Shown here: positions 1-13,675 of the stretch, one piece after another
Layout of the letters: each line of letters opens with the position of its first letter
Numbering within the stretch: position 1 is the stretch's first letter
From: Ziziphus jujuba
Lineage: Eukaryota; Streptophyta; Magnoliopsida; Rosales; Rhamnaceae
Reading direction: 5' to 3'
Length of the DNA: 64,000 nt
NCBI RefSeq assembly: GCF_031755915.1
Contig: NC_083382.1
Coordinates: 1,116,001-1,180,000, forward strand
Made by a program: the position numbers and the translations under genes
The notes under the pieces: generated by a model
What the model saw: the letters and a program-made list of their open reading frames with translations, nothing else
Told to the model about the DNA's origin: nothing
Database searches by the model: none

Positions 1-1800
1 TATATATATATGCATGTCTATGTATACATATTTATTGAACTTTATCGGACACTTTATACTAGGCTTTGCTTATTATCAATGATACAATGTTGAACATTCA
101 TATAAGCTGCGGTTAGATAAAATCCAATATGATTTCTATCTACGTATATATAAAAATTATAATCATATTGATTTTATATTATAATGTGTCTTAGTTTTTT
201 TTTTTTTTTTTTTTTTTTCGTTTCTTTTTGTGTAATAAGTCTAGAAGCTTTTAAGTGCATTTGTGTACAACAGAAGAGAGACATATGAATGTACGAACCT
301 ATTGAATATGCCTCTGAGGATTAGTTGTCTTGCATTCCGAAAGAGAAATAGAGAAATCGAATCCAAATCCTTTCAAGTTTTTTTTTTATCAAGTTGAGCA
401 TCTAGATCATGCCAATTGTAAAAGACGAAAAAGTAAAATAAAATAAAATTATTGAGCCTTGCATGCATATTAATAATATTTTAGGTCCTATATAAAAAGT
501 TTTTCCTTTTTTGGGTGAACAGGCCCTCATAAAAAGTTATATTGCATGTGGACATGCAGGGATATTGTCAAGAAGAACCTAACATGTACTTGATATTCCG
601 TATATTCTCTCCTAGAGGGACAAATATAGCAGCCCACGAATTGTCTAATCCTTTGGAGAGACCCTTTAGAAATAGCAGATATATTTTTTTAAATATTTAT
701 TTCATCCCAATAAAATAATGATGTGAAATTTTTAATAAATTTATTATTTATAAAGTTTAATAAACATTAGAGTCTTCCATTAATTGTTTTACTTGCAGCC
801 TTTTAATTAATCTAACCAGCTTTAATCCATTTTTTTTATGAGTTTTTGTCCCTCATATTCAATGCTTTTTACTTCTAAGACTACCAATTTTTAAAAAATG
901 TTAATTTTAGTCTTGTACATTCATATATGAGTTTATTCTACTCTTTTATATTTATTTAAATAATAATGATAGAGTTATTAAAATATTTAACAAACAATAT
1001 GGTGTGATAATATTTAATTAAATTATTTATTTATTTATTTATATTTAAATTATATAAATATTCAATTAATAAATAATTTTAACGAATATTTCAATAAAAA
1101 CGGAAAAAGGGTTAACCAATTAAAAAAAAAAAAAGTCAAATAAAGAAGTCAAACAAATTCTTAGCCAGAGAGAAAAAAAAAAAAAAAAAAAAAACTAATC
1201 TAATGGCATTGCATTGATGGTGGGCAGAGGAACACACAGTAACAAAGAACAAAAGATGTTTATCTTGGATGGATTTAGAAACAGGATATAACAAATTCAG
1301 CCTTCTATTTCTATAAATGCACTTAAGGTGCTTATCTCAAGTATATTATTTATACCATATAGAGTTTGTGTTGTTATTAAAAATATTATTATTGATCCAC
1401 AAATGGAATAAATAATAAGATTATTTTTTCTAACATATAATTCGTACTTTTAAAAAATTAAATAACATTTTGTCCCTCAAACTATCACAATTTTGCTGTT
1501 TGACTCCTACATTTGTCTCTAATTTAAATGACTCCTACATTTGTCTCTAATATATCATTTCCTTAACACATACTGTAAAGGAATTAACATATTATCTTAT
1601 CCATCTCAATGTTTAAATGAGTCTAAATTGACAATTTCTACATTAATAGGGATAAAAAGTAAAAACCAAGTCCAAAACTATATAGAAATAGAATTTTAAT
1701 ATATTCAGTTATTTTTTATTAAATTGAAAAATATAATTGGCAAATTGGTAAATTGAAGGGCAAAGGTGGGCAAAAGGGAAATGAGGGGTCGACCGGCTGC
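1..1800. other. AT-rich 5' intergenic DNA, no gene seen
   Basis: No plausible coding exon is visible on either strand. The stretch is AT-rich with poly-T and poly-A runs (about 196-219 and 1171-1194), a TA microsatellite at the left edge and low-complexity AT repeats near 950-1090. A short direct repeat of 22 bases occurs at 1502-1523 and 1530-1551. The last few hundred bases should contain the promoter of the isocitrate dehydrogenase gene. Confidence 0.7.
1502..1551. repeat. Short tandem duplication, 28-bp period
   Basis: The 22-base motif beginning GACTCCTACATTTGTCTC occurs at 1502-1523 and again at 1530-1551 without change, separated by six AT bases. It lies about 260 bp upstream of the TATA box of the isocitrate dehydrogenase gene. 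No function can be assigned. Confidence 0.85.
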
Positions 1801-1810
1801 AACCTGCCAC

Positions 1811-1817
1811 TATAAAG
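1811..1817 (+). promoter_or_regulatory. Probable TATA box of the isocitrate dehydrogenase gene
   Basis: TATAAAG stands 213 bp before the start codon and is followed by a pyrimidine- and adenine-rich leader (about 1845-2023). The spacing predicts transcription starting near 1840-1850 and a 5' UTR of about 170-180 bases. Called from sequence and position only. Confidence 0.55.
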
Positions 1818-2023
1818 CCAAAGCCAATATAAGAGGAGTCAATACCGAATAGTCAAGAGAAGGAAGAGGCTGTGAGCAACTCAAACTCTTTCTCTATTCG
1901 CCCTGGTTTTGTTGTTTTCTTTTTTCGTTGAGGGTTGTAAATCCTCTCAAAAATTCCCAGAACACCCGCTCTTTCAGAAACCAAAAAGAAAAAAAGAAAA
2001 AAAAAAAAAACTAACAAACCAAA

Positions 2024-3770
2024 ATGGCGTTCGAGAAGATCAAGGTGGCCAATCCCATCGTCGAGATGGACGGTGAGATTGATTTTCCTTTTTCTCTTCT
2101 ATCCTCTTTGATCTGAATCTGATCGTCTGCATGTCCTCTCTCTCTTTTTAGTTTCCCATCTTTTACTGATTTTTATTCCAGTTTAATCCATTTGAATCTT
2201 TCATGTTCCCTTTAGATAATATTGGAAATGGTTGCAAATGGTCCAGGATTCAGGGTAGTGAAAATATAGAAAAACCCAGTTTTTTATTTTTTTATTTTTT
2301 TAAAACATGACTGGAAGTTGTTTCTTTTGCCAAGTGGCTTCTGTTAAAGATCCAGTTTTTTGGCCGAGTTAGATCCAGATTTTAGTATCCAATTGGCCAA
2401 ATACAAAGAAAACATTTTTCTTTCTTTGCTGAAGATTATTTCTCACTATTGTATGGTAAAAAGGTTATTTTGATATCTCAAGTCTGTTTTTTTACGCACT
2501 GCAATTAGCGAACCGAATAAAATATGCATATGGGCTTGTGGTTCGAATGGCGTCTTGCCGAGTTTGCGTTGATTTTTTGTATTAAATTGATGATCGAGCT
2601 TCGTAATCTAGATCGATTGACAGGATGGTGTAAACAAAAAGTTTTTGTTTGTGATGGGTAATTGGTACTTGATCCCATTTTGTTATTATCTTATAAGGAT
2701 GTTGTAGAAGAATTTCAAATGCAGTATAAGGATTTAAAACAATGTTTTGTCCCTGGAATGCAATGTTTCTGGCCTTAATGTTTCTCTTTCTGATAATACA
2801 GGAGATGAAATGACTCGGGTTTTCTGGCAATCAATAAAGGATAAGGTACTTCAATATTTTTACTTCCGATGTATGTGACGGGTAGCATGGGTTTTTCTGG
2901 TCAAGATTTTGATTAAGAGCTTAAATTTGTGGGTTATGCTTCTGCAGCTTATATTCCCCTTTTTGGATTTGGACATCAAGTACTTTGATCTTGGCCTTCT
3001 TAATCGTGATGCCACTGATGACAAAGTTACAGTCGAAAGTGCAGAGGCTACTCTAAAGTATGCTTGTTATATCTCTAATTGAATTCCCAAGTTATTTAGT
3101 ACTTAGTGACGATTTTACTGGAATTTTTAGCATACCCTTATGTTTATTGCACTCTGACATCTTTGCTTCCTATTTTAGGTACAATGTAGCAATTAAATGT
3201 GCTACAATCACCCCAGGTACACATGATTCAATTACAATTGGGGAAGGGAGCATCTGCATTACTAGCTGAACTCCTGAACCATCTGTTCCTTTAGAGGTAT
3301 TGTAATATTTCAACAAAGACTATGTATTTGACAGAATATGTAATCTGGTTATGTCAATTGACAGATGAGGCTCGTATGAAGGAGTTTAAATTGAAGAGCA
3401 TGTGGAAGAGTCCAAACGGGACAATTAGGAATATTTTGAATGGTCGGTGGATTTGCACGTGTAATCTGCATTTATTCTACAATTTTAGTTTTCATTACTT
3501 ATGATGGTACAATTTCTGCAGGTACTGTCTTCAGGGAACCTATCATCTGCAAAAATATCCCCCGTCTCGTCCCAGGTATTGTTTTTAACATTGTTCGTAT
3601 GTGTCCACAGTTTCAATGGATGGACCTTTTCTGATTCTTGTGGATGTCAGGTTGGACAAAGCCGATATGCATTGGAAGACATGCTTTTGGTGATCAATAT
3701 CGAGCAACTGACACAGTCCTTAAAGGACCTGGAAAACTGAAGTTGGTGTTTGGTAAACTTCTTCTTTTTT

Positions 3771-3809
<39 letters not shown>

Positions 3810-5831
3810 ACTCATCTCCTAAGATATTATGACAATTATGCTTGGTTGTGAGTAAAAATGTATAGTAGAACCTAATAGACAATAGTTTTTTTCTTCGTAT
3901 TATGATCGGTTTTTTATATTGTTAACATTGTTTTGTACAATAAACAATTAAAAACACTTGCAGTGCCAGAAGGAGAAGGTGAGAAGCTAGAGCTAGAGGT
4001 ATACAACTTTACCGGAGCTGGGGGAGTTGCATTATCCATGTACAACACAGATGAGGTTTGGTTCTGTGAATTCCTATCCAGTTAAGTCAAAGTCATATCA
4101 TGATTCCAATGAGTCGCTGATGCCTTTTCTTTTCTTTTATTTGTTATGTGTTTGTAGTCCATCCGTGCGTTTGCTGAGGCTTCTATGAACACTGCCTATC
4201 AGAAAAAATGGCCTCTTTATCTTAGCACTAAAAATACTATTCTTAAGAAGTATGATGGGAGGTGAGCAGATTAGTTTCAGTAACTGATTAAAATCATTCA
4301 TTTTTTGTCATTATTCTTAACGTGTGTGAATTCATGTTTTTAACTTAATTTAGATTCAAGGACATTTTCCAAGAAGTTTACGAGGCCAACTGGAAATCAA
4401 AGTATGAGGCTGCAGGCATTTGGTGAGGGTCTATGTAACTTTGATATAGCATGGTCTCTATGACGTTAATTGCATTTGTCATTAACTTTCTGCTGTTGAA
4501 TTGGAAGGTATGAACACCGTCTGATTGATGATATGGTGGCTTATGCGCTCAAAAGTGAAGGAGGTTATGTTTGGGCCTGCAAGAATTATGATGGAGATGT
4601 TCAGAGCGACTTCTTGGCTCAAGGTTCTAATAACAACTGTTTAACAGATAGAGATTAAAATTGCAGTTTGTGCTATTATGAATTATTTGGACCTCAAGTA
4701 GAAATTTGGTTGCTGACTTAGTTTTGGTCTTTAATTTCTGGTTATGTGATTATAGGGTTTGGATCTCTTGGATTGATGACATCTGTCCTGGTATGTTCTG
4801 CATCAATGTTTCACTCTAATCCATCTTCTATCTATTTTTTGACATATCTAAAGGACAATTTTAGAGTGTCTTGCCTTATGGATTTGAATTTCTTCCAAAG
4901 TTCTCCTGTTTTCTCTTTGCTCACCATTTAAAATCCGTAAAATGTAATATGTTACTGAAATAAATGTAATCTTGTTATTAATTTACAGTAAAAAGATGCA
5001 TTTACATGTATTTTAGCTTAGGAAAATAGTTGAATGAATTTAACTTGCATGGTAACTTTAGCCTTTAAACTATTATACTTGTTTTAAAGACAAAAAACAT
5101 ACACAACCAAGGTAAAGGCTGTTCAGTATTTTCCAGTAAAAGCAGCTAGCTGCTATAATGGTTAGAAGAAACAGATCAATGTTGAGAGGGACTGCTGGAT
5201 GGCATTTTTCGCATCTCTCCCTTCCATCTCTGTTTATCTATTTATTTAGTTTTCTTTAAGTACATCTTCTTTCTCACCGATGGAGTATGGATTGTGATGC
5301 AGGTATGCCCTGATGGAAAGACTATAGAAGCTGAAGCTGCCCATGGTACCGTTACCCGCCATTACAGGGTTCACCAAAAGGGAGGTGAAACTAGCACAAA
5401 CAGCATAGCTTCTATATTTGCTTGGTCACGAGGCCTTGCTCACAGGTGTATATTTAGTTTTTTAGTTGGTTTCTCGTTAAAAACTTGATGATGTTTCAAG
5501 TTATGTGGTAAAGTGAGAATTTAATACTTTTTCCATGATAGGGCAAAGTTGGATGACAATGCAAGACTTCTGGATTTCACTCAGAAATTGGAAGCTGCTT
5601 GTGTTGGAGCCGTGGAATCTGGGAAGATGACCAAGGATCTTGCTCTACTTATCCACGGATCTAAGTAAGTATCTATATGCCTATACCTGTTTCTAAGAGG
5701 GAGCGAAACTTTTCATGATTAATGATTTGTATCCTCTGTTGCACTGTAGGGTTAGCAGGGACCAGTATCTGAATACTGAGGAGTTCATTGACGCTGTGGC
5801 AGCAGAACTCAGAGCAAAACTTTCTAGCTGA
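2024..5831 (+). CDS. ICDH: Cytosolic NADP-dependent isocitrate dehydrogenase, 15 coding exons, 412 aa
   Basis: Oxidatively decarboxylates isocitrate to 2-oxoglutarate with NADP+, giving 2-oxoglutarate for nitrogen assimilation and cytosolic NADPH. Exons read from GT/AG sites and family conservation: 2024-2072, 2802-2845, 2948-3057, 3179-3216, 3365-3442, 3522-3575, 3651-3752, 3964-4055, 4158-4261, 4354-4422, 4508-4623, 4756-4790, 5303-5445, 5542-5664, 5750-5831. They sum to 1239 nt and stay in frame. The start [20 protein letters not shown] matches plant cytosolic enzymes, without a transit peptide. The dimeric NADP-IDH signature spans about residues 273-292 (NYDGDVQSD, then QGFGSLGLM), holding metal-binding aspartates. 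The C-terminus ends AKLSS, with no peroxisomal SKL/SRL signal, so the cytosolic form is favoured. Length is normal for the family and no break was found. An exon junction could be off by a few bases, but the protein identity is very secure. Confidence 0.96.
3775..3803. repeat. (CT)n microsatellite in intron 7 of the isocitrate dehydrogenase gene
   Basis: About 14 uninterrupted CT units lie 22 bases downstream of the exon 7 donor site. Likely length-polymorphic; no function inferred. Confidence 0.95.
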
Positions 5832-5839
5832 GCATTATG

Positions 5840-6158
5840 GTACGTGCACAATTATTTTACATGGTATGGTAACTTGGCTTAGAAATTAGAATGCTATTGT
5901 CGTTACAATCAGTTTTATGCACCATTTATATATGTTTATAATATATATATCTCACAAAGTGGAAATATATGAAATTTCATAGTTAAGCATCATAGGCAAT
6001 CTACTTGCAGCATAGACACACACATAGTTTGATTCTAACATTATTCACTTAAGGGTTCTGTTATGGGCGTTATTTACAAGTTTCTGATTCTTATTAAAAA
6101 AAATATTTCATATTTATAAAGAAACTGATGTTTTTTTTTCTTCTGGATTTTGTTGCAG
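5840..6158 (+). other. Probable intron in the 3' UTR of the isocitrate dehydrogenase gene
   Basis: Eight bases after the TGA stop (5829-5831) there is a good donor (ATG|GTACGTGC at 5840). A T-rich tract and acceptor (TTGCAG ending 6158) precede a purine-rich block that reads like a 3' UTR, with an AATAAA at 6217-6222. Because the splice junction would lie less than 50 bases after the stop, it should not by itself trigger nonsense-mediated decay. Inferred from splice signals only. Confidence 0.6.
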
Positions 6159-6419
6159 AGCCAGGTGGGCAAAGTGAAGTCTGAGGGGCCATTTTCGAAT
6201 TTGAGATTACTGAAAAATAAAGAAAAAGAAGCTTGGGGAGAGGTAAAAGAGGTTCCCTGGGGATTGTTATTGTCTTGAGGGGGGACTTTGTGGCCTTTTT
6301 CGATTCATGTTATAGACAGCTAAATATTATGATTTAATCTCCTAAATTGTATGGGTTTCTTTATAGTACTATATATTTCCTGGAAATGTATTTTATTACG
6401 TTTCTGGTTTGATTAATCT

Positions 6420-8000
6420 TCTACATATTTCCATTTTATGCTTCTCCTTGGCTAATTTTTGTTGCAGTCTTATGCTGAAAATAATTTTTTGAAATATTTA
6501 TGAATGTTCCAAATTGAAAAAAAATAAAAAATAAAAATGAAATTGAATGCATGTCTGAAAAATAATTAAAATGTAATAATGGGGTTTATGTAATTTACCT
6601 CTCATAATAAAAATTGAATTAGCTTTATAAAGTTGCTTTGATTTTTCATTATTAATTCTTATGTCAAGGGCAATTAACTAGTTTTTATTTTGTTCGTTTT
6701 TCTGGAGTAAGAACAAATATTTTCAATTTTTTTTTAAAGTTATATTAACTTGAGAAAATTAGAGGAGACGACACATTCGAGTATTATCAAAACTAAATTA
6801 GGAATTTGTTCTGGATAGGAGAATAGTTTAAGATATCTTCTTCAAAGTATGTCAGTTTTGTCAGAGTCGACACTTTGTAACAAGTAAAGCTCCTTACAAA
6901 ATTTTAATTAATTAATAATAATTGAAAAGGTTTCGTTTGCTTGCCGATGAACCTTTTCAAACGAAACCTTTTCAATTGATGTGCTCACTAAGAAAGGTTA
7001 CTTTAACCTCAAATATGCAATCTAAAACGAACTATGATCTTGATCCTCTTAGCAAGGACAAATTAATTGACCAATTAACAGCCATAAATCTTTTCTCCTG
7101 TTTATTCTATATTTTACCTTACATTTCTGACCATTATAAAATTTCATGTACAGACATCGTGGAATGTTAGACAACTACAGACTAAGGTTATCCAATAGTG
7201 TTTGATGATGCAAAAATTATCTGGATAAAAATTCAAGATTCATAAAAATAGTTCTTTTTTTTTATTATTATTATTTTTTGGATCAACAAATAGTAAGATA
7301 GTTAAAAATTTCAAGGACAGACTTGAAATCTTAACTTTTTGTGTTAAAGTCTGTTATTTGCTGATTGCTGTAATGAGGAGCTAAGCTGTAAAAACTACGA
7401 TTATAAGAAATACAATTAAGCAAGTTTATATTAAAAATACCCAAAAACAAAACAAATCAAAAAGGCCATTGTTAATTCACGATTGATGAGGTAAAAAGAA
7501 TGAATTCCATGTCATATCCTTCTCGTAGAAACATGTAGCGAAATATATTTTAAGTTTTTTCTAAATAATAATTTCATGATGTTACGCATTTCATGCTATA
7601 GGTTGGGACCATACTTGTATTAATAAGCATGATTAAATAATTCAACTTTGACAAAATAGAGTACTATTTTTTTCCCTTCTACTTCTGTAATTACATTTGA
7701 CTATTACATCATGAAGACCAATTCTTCGATCAAAAGTAAAACAATTTTTTCTTCTATGTAATAAGGGCTTTCAATTTCAATTTCAATTCCTACCTCCTGT
7801 CCTTGTCTATTGTGTAACAATGCCAACTCTCGTAGTAGCTCTATGTCAAATTGCAAGAATTTAGTTCCCATCAACATCAGCAACCAACCCTACAACAATT
7901 TGCAAGGGAACCAATAATCTTTTCTGATATCCTCACAAGAATCAGGAACAACACAAAGAAAACAGGTACAAGTAACAAATTAGATTATTAAGGCTTGTTA
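6420..8000. other. Convergent intergenic region between the isocitrate dehydrogenase and ABC1-kinase genes
   Basis: The two genes point at each other, so this is the shared 3' flank. It is AT-rich and has no convincing coding exon. The only structured element noticed is the perfect inverted repeat at 6920-6977, listed separately. Confidence 0.7.
6920..6977. repeat. Perfect 20-bp inverted repeat (hairpin)
   Basis: The left arm 6920-6939 (AATTGAAAAGGTTTCGTTTG) is exactly the reverse complement of the right arm 6958-6977, separated by an 18-base loop. It lies about 500 bp after the likely end of the isocitrate dehydrogenase transcript. It could be a hairpin terminator-like structure, a remnant of a small inverted-repeat element, or chance; no target duplication was recognised. 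Confidence 0.85.
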
Positions 8001-11000
8001 TCAAACGAAAGTTTTAGGTTTTTGTTTTCCTTCTTTGTTTGAGAGATTAAACATATATTGCAGGGCTTGAACAAAAAAAAATAAAAATAAAATAAAAATG
8101 TAGCAATACCTTAAAGCGCCTATTACTCTTCCACACAAGACATACAGAAAATCCCTAACCTTGGTCATCCAAGGAAATAGCTCTGCCAACCCTAAAATTA
8201 TACAAAGTTGATGAAATTACCATATTATTGACTAAATGATGAAATAATAGACAAGTTTAATAATGCATTCTCACCTAGAATAAGCCTCAATCGTAGGTAC
8301 CTCACATTTGTCTTCAATTTAGAGAACATGGCTGGTATAGAAAAGTCTGAAAGAACAACCAGGGTCAAGAAAGATTTTAAATGTCTTAAAGAAAAGATGA
8401 AATGGTTGAAAATTTTGTTTTTCAGCAAAGTAGATATAATTTGAAAACTTATGTTCTAGGTCCTTAGTACTAATAATTCAGACTTGGTTTTATAGTCCTA
8501 CCAGACTCAGAATTCAAATGCGGAGAAAGACCATGAAACGCATATTTGGCATAAGCAAGCAACCTGACACGCTGTGAAGCACCCAACTTCCTCATGATAG
8601 ACCTCAGTAGCCCACTGGACATGGAGAAAATATTAAGGGAGGAGACTGTAAAAATTTATAAGACTATCTTGCAAAATTTAGCTAATTTCCTCACTCTGTG
8701 CGTAATATTATGAAAAATTCAGGAGGCAGGGATTCCATGAATGAAGATATGTCCTCCATCTTCAGAGACTTCAGCTCCTGATTTAGGTTCCTTTTCTCTT
8801 CGACTGACATGTCACTCCCAAGAGCTGATTTACTGCAAGCACATAGGAAAAGTAAAGGAAATATTCATTTGTACACTAGGATTAGAATGCAAAAGAAGAC
8901 ATAGAAGCTGTACGCTGTAAAAGTACCTGCATGAGAATCAAACAAGTATCTTTATCTCTCTTAAAATGAAAATTAAAACATAAGAAGAAAAGCAAAACAT
9001 TCTTAATAATAAATAACTGAGTTGATTAAATTAATTCCCATCAAAAACTAAGTGAGATCAATTACATGAAAATATTTAGCTGTCATATAATCAATCAAGT
9101 TTGCCTAAAAGCCATGTCTTCGTCAGCCCATGAAATATTGTATCCTAAGTCATTAGTCTTATGAATTCTAGCATGTAGTCAAATCAAGAAGTATCATGCA
9201 TGTCTACAGATGCATGAAATTTATCTTCTTAAGACTGTAATTGGCTTCCAATGTGGCATGCTAAGAACCAATTACAAGGAAAAACAATTACCTGTCAATA
9301 GTTCTTCCAACAAAAATGACCGGAAAGTACCTAGAGTACTTAGCAACTCCAAATTGTTCACCTAAATGCTGTATTTTTTTGGAGTTCAGAAGAATCAAAG
9401 CTTCCCAAAGCTGGCAATAATTCAGTCTAAATCCTTCATCCAATTCTTTGTAAATTCCATGATCAAGAAGAACTGCGAGGTAATCCATAACAAGGAAAAT
9501 GGTACATAATTTCGCAAGCCGAGATATAAATACATGCAATTTTTTAAGGCATATAAAAGATAAGATATGAATCTTATATAATCGATCAGAACATACCCAA
9601 TGAAAAGCCATGCTGACCTTCGGAAGAAACTAATATATTACCAGGGTGTGGATCACCATGCAGAAAACCATGGACAAAGATCATTTCAGCAAACATTTCC
9701 ACTAACACTTTTGCCACCTAAAATAACATTGATGTTGACAGAAAGACACCCATAAGCCAAAAAATTCATCCTTATGGGGTCAGGGTCAGGCTCAGACATA
9801 AAATGTCACAGCATGCTCAGCTCTTTTTCAACCTGAGAACACATGTAACTTAAATTGCATATTCTCTGTTGTACAATATAACACATATGTATTGAGCTCT
9901 GAAAATAACCTTGACTGGATCAATTCCACTTTTCTTCAGAGATACCACATCATCAACCTGAAACCTTAAGAATTCCATATCAGTATGATAAGAACAATCA
10001 AAAGCCAAGAACTAAATACATAATGTGATATATAACATAAAATGCCATAAAGAAACCTGAGAAAAAAGGTGATTAGGAAAATGAAATAAACAAAATTAAC
10101 AGAAATACAGTTACCAAGATTTGAACATCACAAAGATAACAAGGTTATGACACCATGTCTAGTTTTCACTAAACAAAACAACTTAAAGTTTTTCAATTTC
10201 AGATATTTATACCTCTTGACATATTATGTTTTCCAACCACAACTTTGTGGTATACAATTCCCGAATAAGTTCTAGAGACATGTTTTATGGGTGCTTTACG
10301 AGGCTTTGAAGTTATTAGGTTCCCTTGGAGGATTAAGTGATACACCATGATAATAATTGGGATTACCATTTCCTTGTAGAAATTTCGGGGTCTAGAGAGA
10401 GAAATAGACCAGTCCACTGAATTAGAAGAAGTATTCTGAAAACTGATAAGAGTGACATATGCAGTATACCATATGAGCAGGTGGAACAAGCTAATACCTT
10501 ACATCCCTTGCAAAATTCCATAGTCAGAACCTGATTTGTTGTCAAATCCTGGATACAAATATTGTGATCAGCCTTAATTGTTCTGACATATACCACTTTC
10601 AATTATAAAATAAAAGAAGAACAAAGTACAGAACACTTACAGTTTTAGAAACAATAAATATTAAAGAGGAAATTCCTAATGGTCATACCCAATATATATG
10701 AGGAACTTTCACCATCTTGTTGTTTCTGAAGTTGTTAAAAGTTCTCTCAGAATTTCTTGCCTCCTGAACAAAGTCTGTGAAGAACCATTAGAGGAGGAAA
10801 AAATTCCATTATGCTCTTAATAAGCTTAAAGAATGACTATGGGCCGAACTCTCAGAACATGTTATTCCATTCAGCGGAAAAAAATAACTTGAGCAATGAA
10901 ATACTGAAATGTGTAAAATGCATAATAATGATTTTGGAAAGAGATTTATAATTGGTCAAACGGACTCTATACAGGACACTATAAAAATGTACGATATGGA

Positions 11001-13644
11001 ATTTCATGACCCATAATTTTAGATCAGAACCCATATAACCAATAGCAGGGTGAAATATGGGGATATTTTTATTGTTACAATTTATCACCAGAAGATTTAA
11101 TTGTAATAACATTTTAGCCAGCAATACTCTTTTGGTAACCATCACCAACACAGGTCCTATGACTCCTGTCATGACAGGAACGAGAGATCTAAACACAGAT
11201 AAAGGCAGTAGGATTAAGTGGCAGAGAAAAAGAATTCACTTTCAGATCTCCAAGGAAGCCAAAAAAAATAATAATAATAACAATAAAATAAAATAATTCA
11301 GGACTTCAACAAAACCATATACACAACCCAATTTAGCATTTATATTAGCTGGCCTCAATTGAGTTGTGTTGACCTCATATTTAAATCTTCAACATTTGTG
11401 ACGGATCCTTTTTGGTCCATTCCACCCAAATATCATGATATTTTAAATAAAACAGAGACTTTTTGCACATATACCAAGCATGGGATATAAATTTGAAGAC
11501 TATCGTTGATTCCTAAATTTGAAGACTATCTTTGATTCCTTACTCTTATTGTATACCCACCATCTAACATAAATAATCAGATAAGAACGTAGTTACTGCA
11601 AAACAAGAGGACTATTGAGAATACAAGTGCCTATCCAAACAAGACTTATATAACTACCAATGACGTCTAACTCACCAAGTTCCAGAGATATAGCCTCCAC
11701 AAAACCTGTCACTAACCATTTAAACCTGTATTCTGGGAAAAACTAGAGGAACAAGAAATTCATATGTTAAAAAAGAATAAATTAAGCACACAAAATCAAG
11801 AAACTATAAAATGAGAAAACAAACAAACCTAGAGAAGAAAACATAACAGCCAAGGGCCAATTGTAGGGGGAAAACCAACAAGCAAATTTAATTATAACAA
11901 CTTAAGAAGCAACAGAACTTTTACACTTATAACATGCTATTTCATATAGAAACCATTCCACACCTATGTAAATATACCGTGTAAAATTCCAAATAACAAA
12001 AATAAATCATTTAATGAACACTCAAGTTCACATTGGCAAGGGTAAAAAAGTTTAAATTTGTATAGCTTGGATACTTGAGGGAAAGAACTTTGAGATCACA
12101 TCAAAGAATAGAAATAACATCAATATTACACACATTTTTAAAATTGTAGAATATGTTTAATTATTTATTACGCCCATAACATGCAACATTAAAAATGAGC
12201 ATCAAACCTAACCCACTAAATGTTATGAGATTCAGTGCGAACCCATTCAAGGGACCTCGAAAGAAAATACATGGTTGTTGTATCTATCTTCATCTGTTGC
12301 TCCAACCAAGGGTATTGCACCTACAATCATAATAAAAATAAATAAATAAATAATTAGTTACTCACATATATCCTTTCTTATTTAGTGGTGAAGAAATATT
12401 TCAACAAATATCACATCCATTTTTAGAAATTATTACCTTACTGGACCAAAAATTTTGAGGAAAATTTACAAGATGGTCAATAATTATAATATGACTTAAA
12501 TATAAAAGGATTAGTTACCACCATTACTTCACTAACAAACCTTGACTGCCACTTCTTGACAATCCTTCAAAACTGCTCGGTGTACTTGTGCAATAGATGC
12601 AGCAGCTATTGGATGTTCATCAAGTGACACAAATCTGACATCAGGAAAAAAAGAGTCATGGCCTTTCAAGTCAAGATTTCATATGTGAAGAACGGACAAC
12701 TAGAGTTAACATGGTATCTCAAGGCACATTTTACCAACAACAGAAGCGGCTACTGAGCTGCATGCTCAAAGAAGTAGGAGAAAAAGGACAAGAAGGAAAC
12801 AAATTGTATTACACCCTGGTTTCGATTGTCTGTACAAATTGAAGAACAATATGTATTCTTCCCCAAAGCCTTCAAACTCAGTGAACCACAAGGTCATGGC
12901 AAGAGCATTCAACACTCTTATAAAGACAAGAATAAAAAAGAAAAAAAAAGAAACAGCAAAAGATTTTTGAAGCATCTCAAAGTAATTGCATGCGAGCTCA
13001 CTAATTAATTAGTTATTTTAATTGCTATCTCTTTTGGAGGGCCTCTCTCACAAAATTGCTTAACTTGATTTGCTTACCTCTGTTATGCATGGTGAGATCA
13101 ATGAAGCATACCATGGACAAGCAGTTGGTCAACATTATATGTTGCATTCACTCAACAACAAAACAAAATTTCTAGTTAATTTATATAAATTATAGTTCAA
13201 ATAAAAATTTTCCTAACAGATATTAATACAGGACATCCAGAAAATAGAATGGATAACTTACATCTCTGGCAAATCATGTCCCAGATTGCGAATTAGCACT
13301 TCTTTAATAGCTTTAAAATGACAGGGAATCACCTAAAGCATTAAGAAGGGGGAAAAAAAAAAAATACAAATGACCTATTAGATCTATTTTTGCCTATAGA
13401 AAAGTGTAACAGTAGAAATCAGAATTGCTTCTAAATGAAAATAAAATTTGTGCAAACCTGATCCTGTAATGAACAAAGAACTGATGAATATTCTTTTGGA
13501 ACCTGCCGCAGTGAAGCTACAAACTGACCAGCTTTAACATAAAAGCCTTTATTGACCTCGCATAATTTCAGCATTCTCTTCGCTGAGCGTGAATGAACCT
13601 AAATGCCATCACCAATTCACTTTACAAGGCCTTTTGATAGTGTA

Positions 13645-13675
<31 letters not shown>

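Noticed and set aside
6922..7170. 82-codon frame downstream of isocitrate dehydrogenase
   Set aside because: It begins within the hairpin repeat, has no recognised similarity, and lies in convergent intergenic DNA.
9288..9611. Single 107-codon minus-strand frame as a separate gene
   Set aside because: Only its C-terminal 60 residues belong to exon 12 of the ABC1 kinase; the start is intron read-through.
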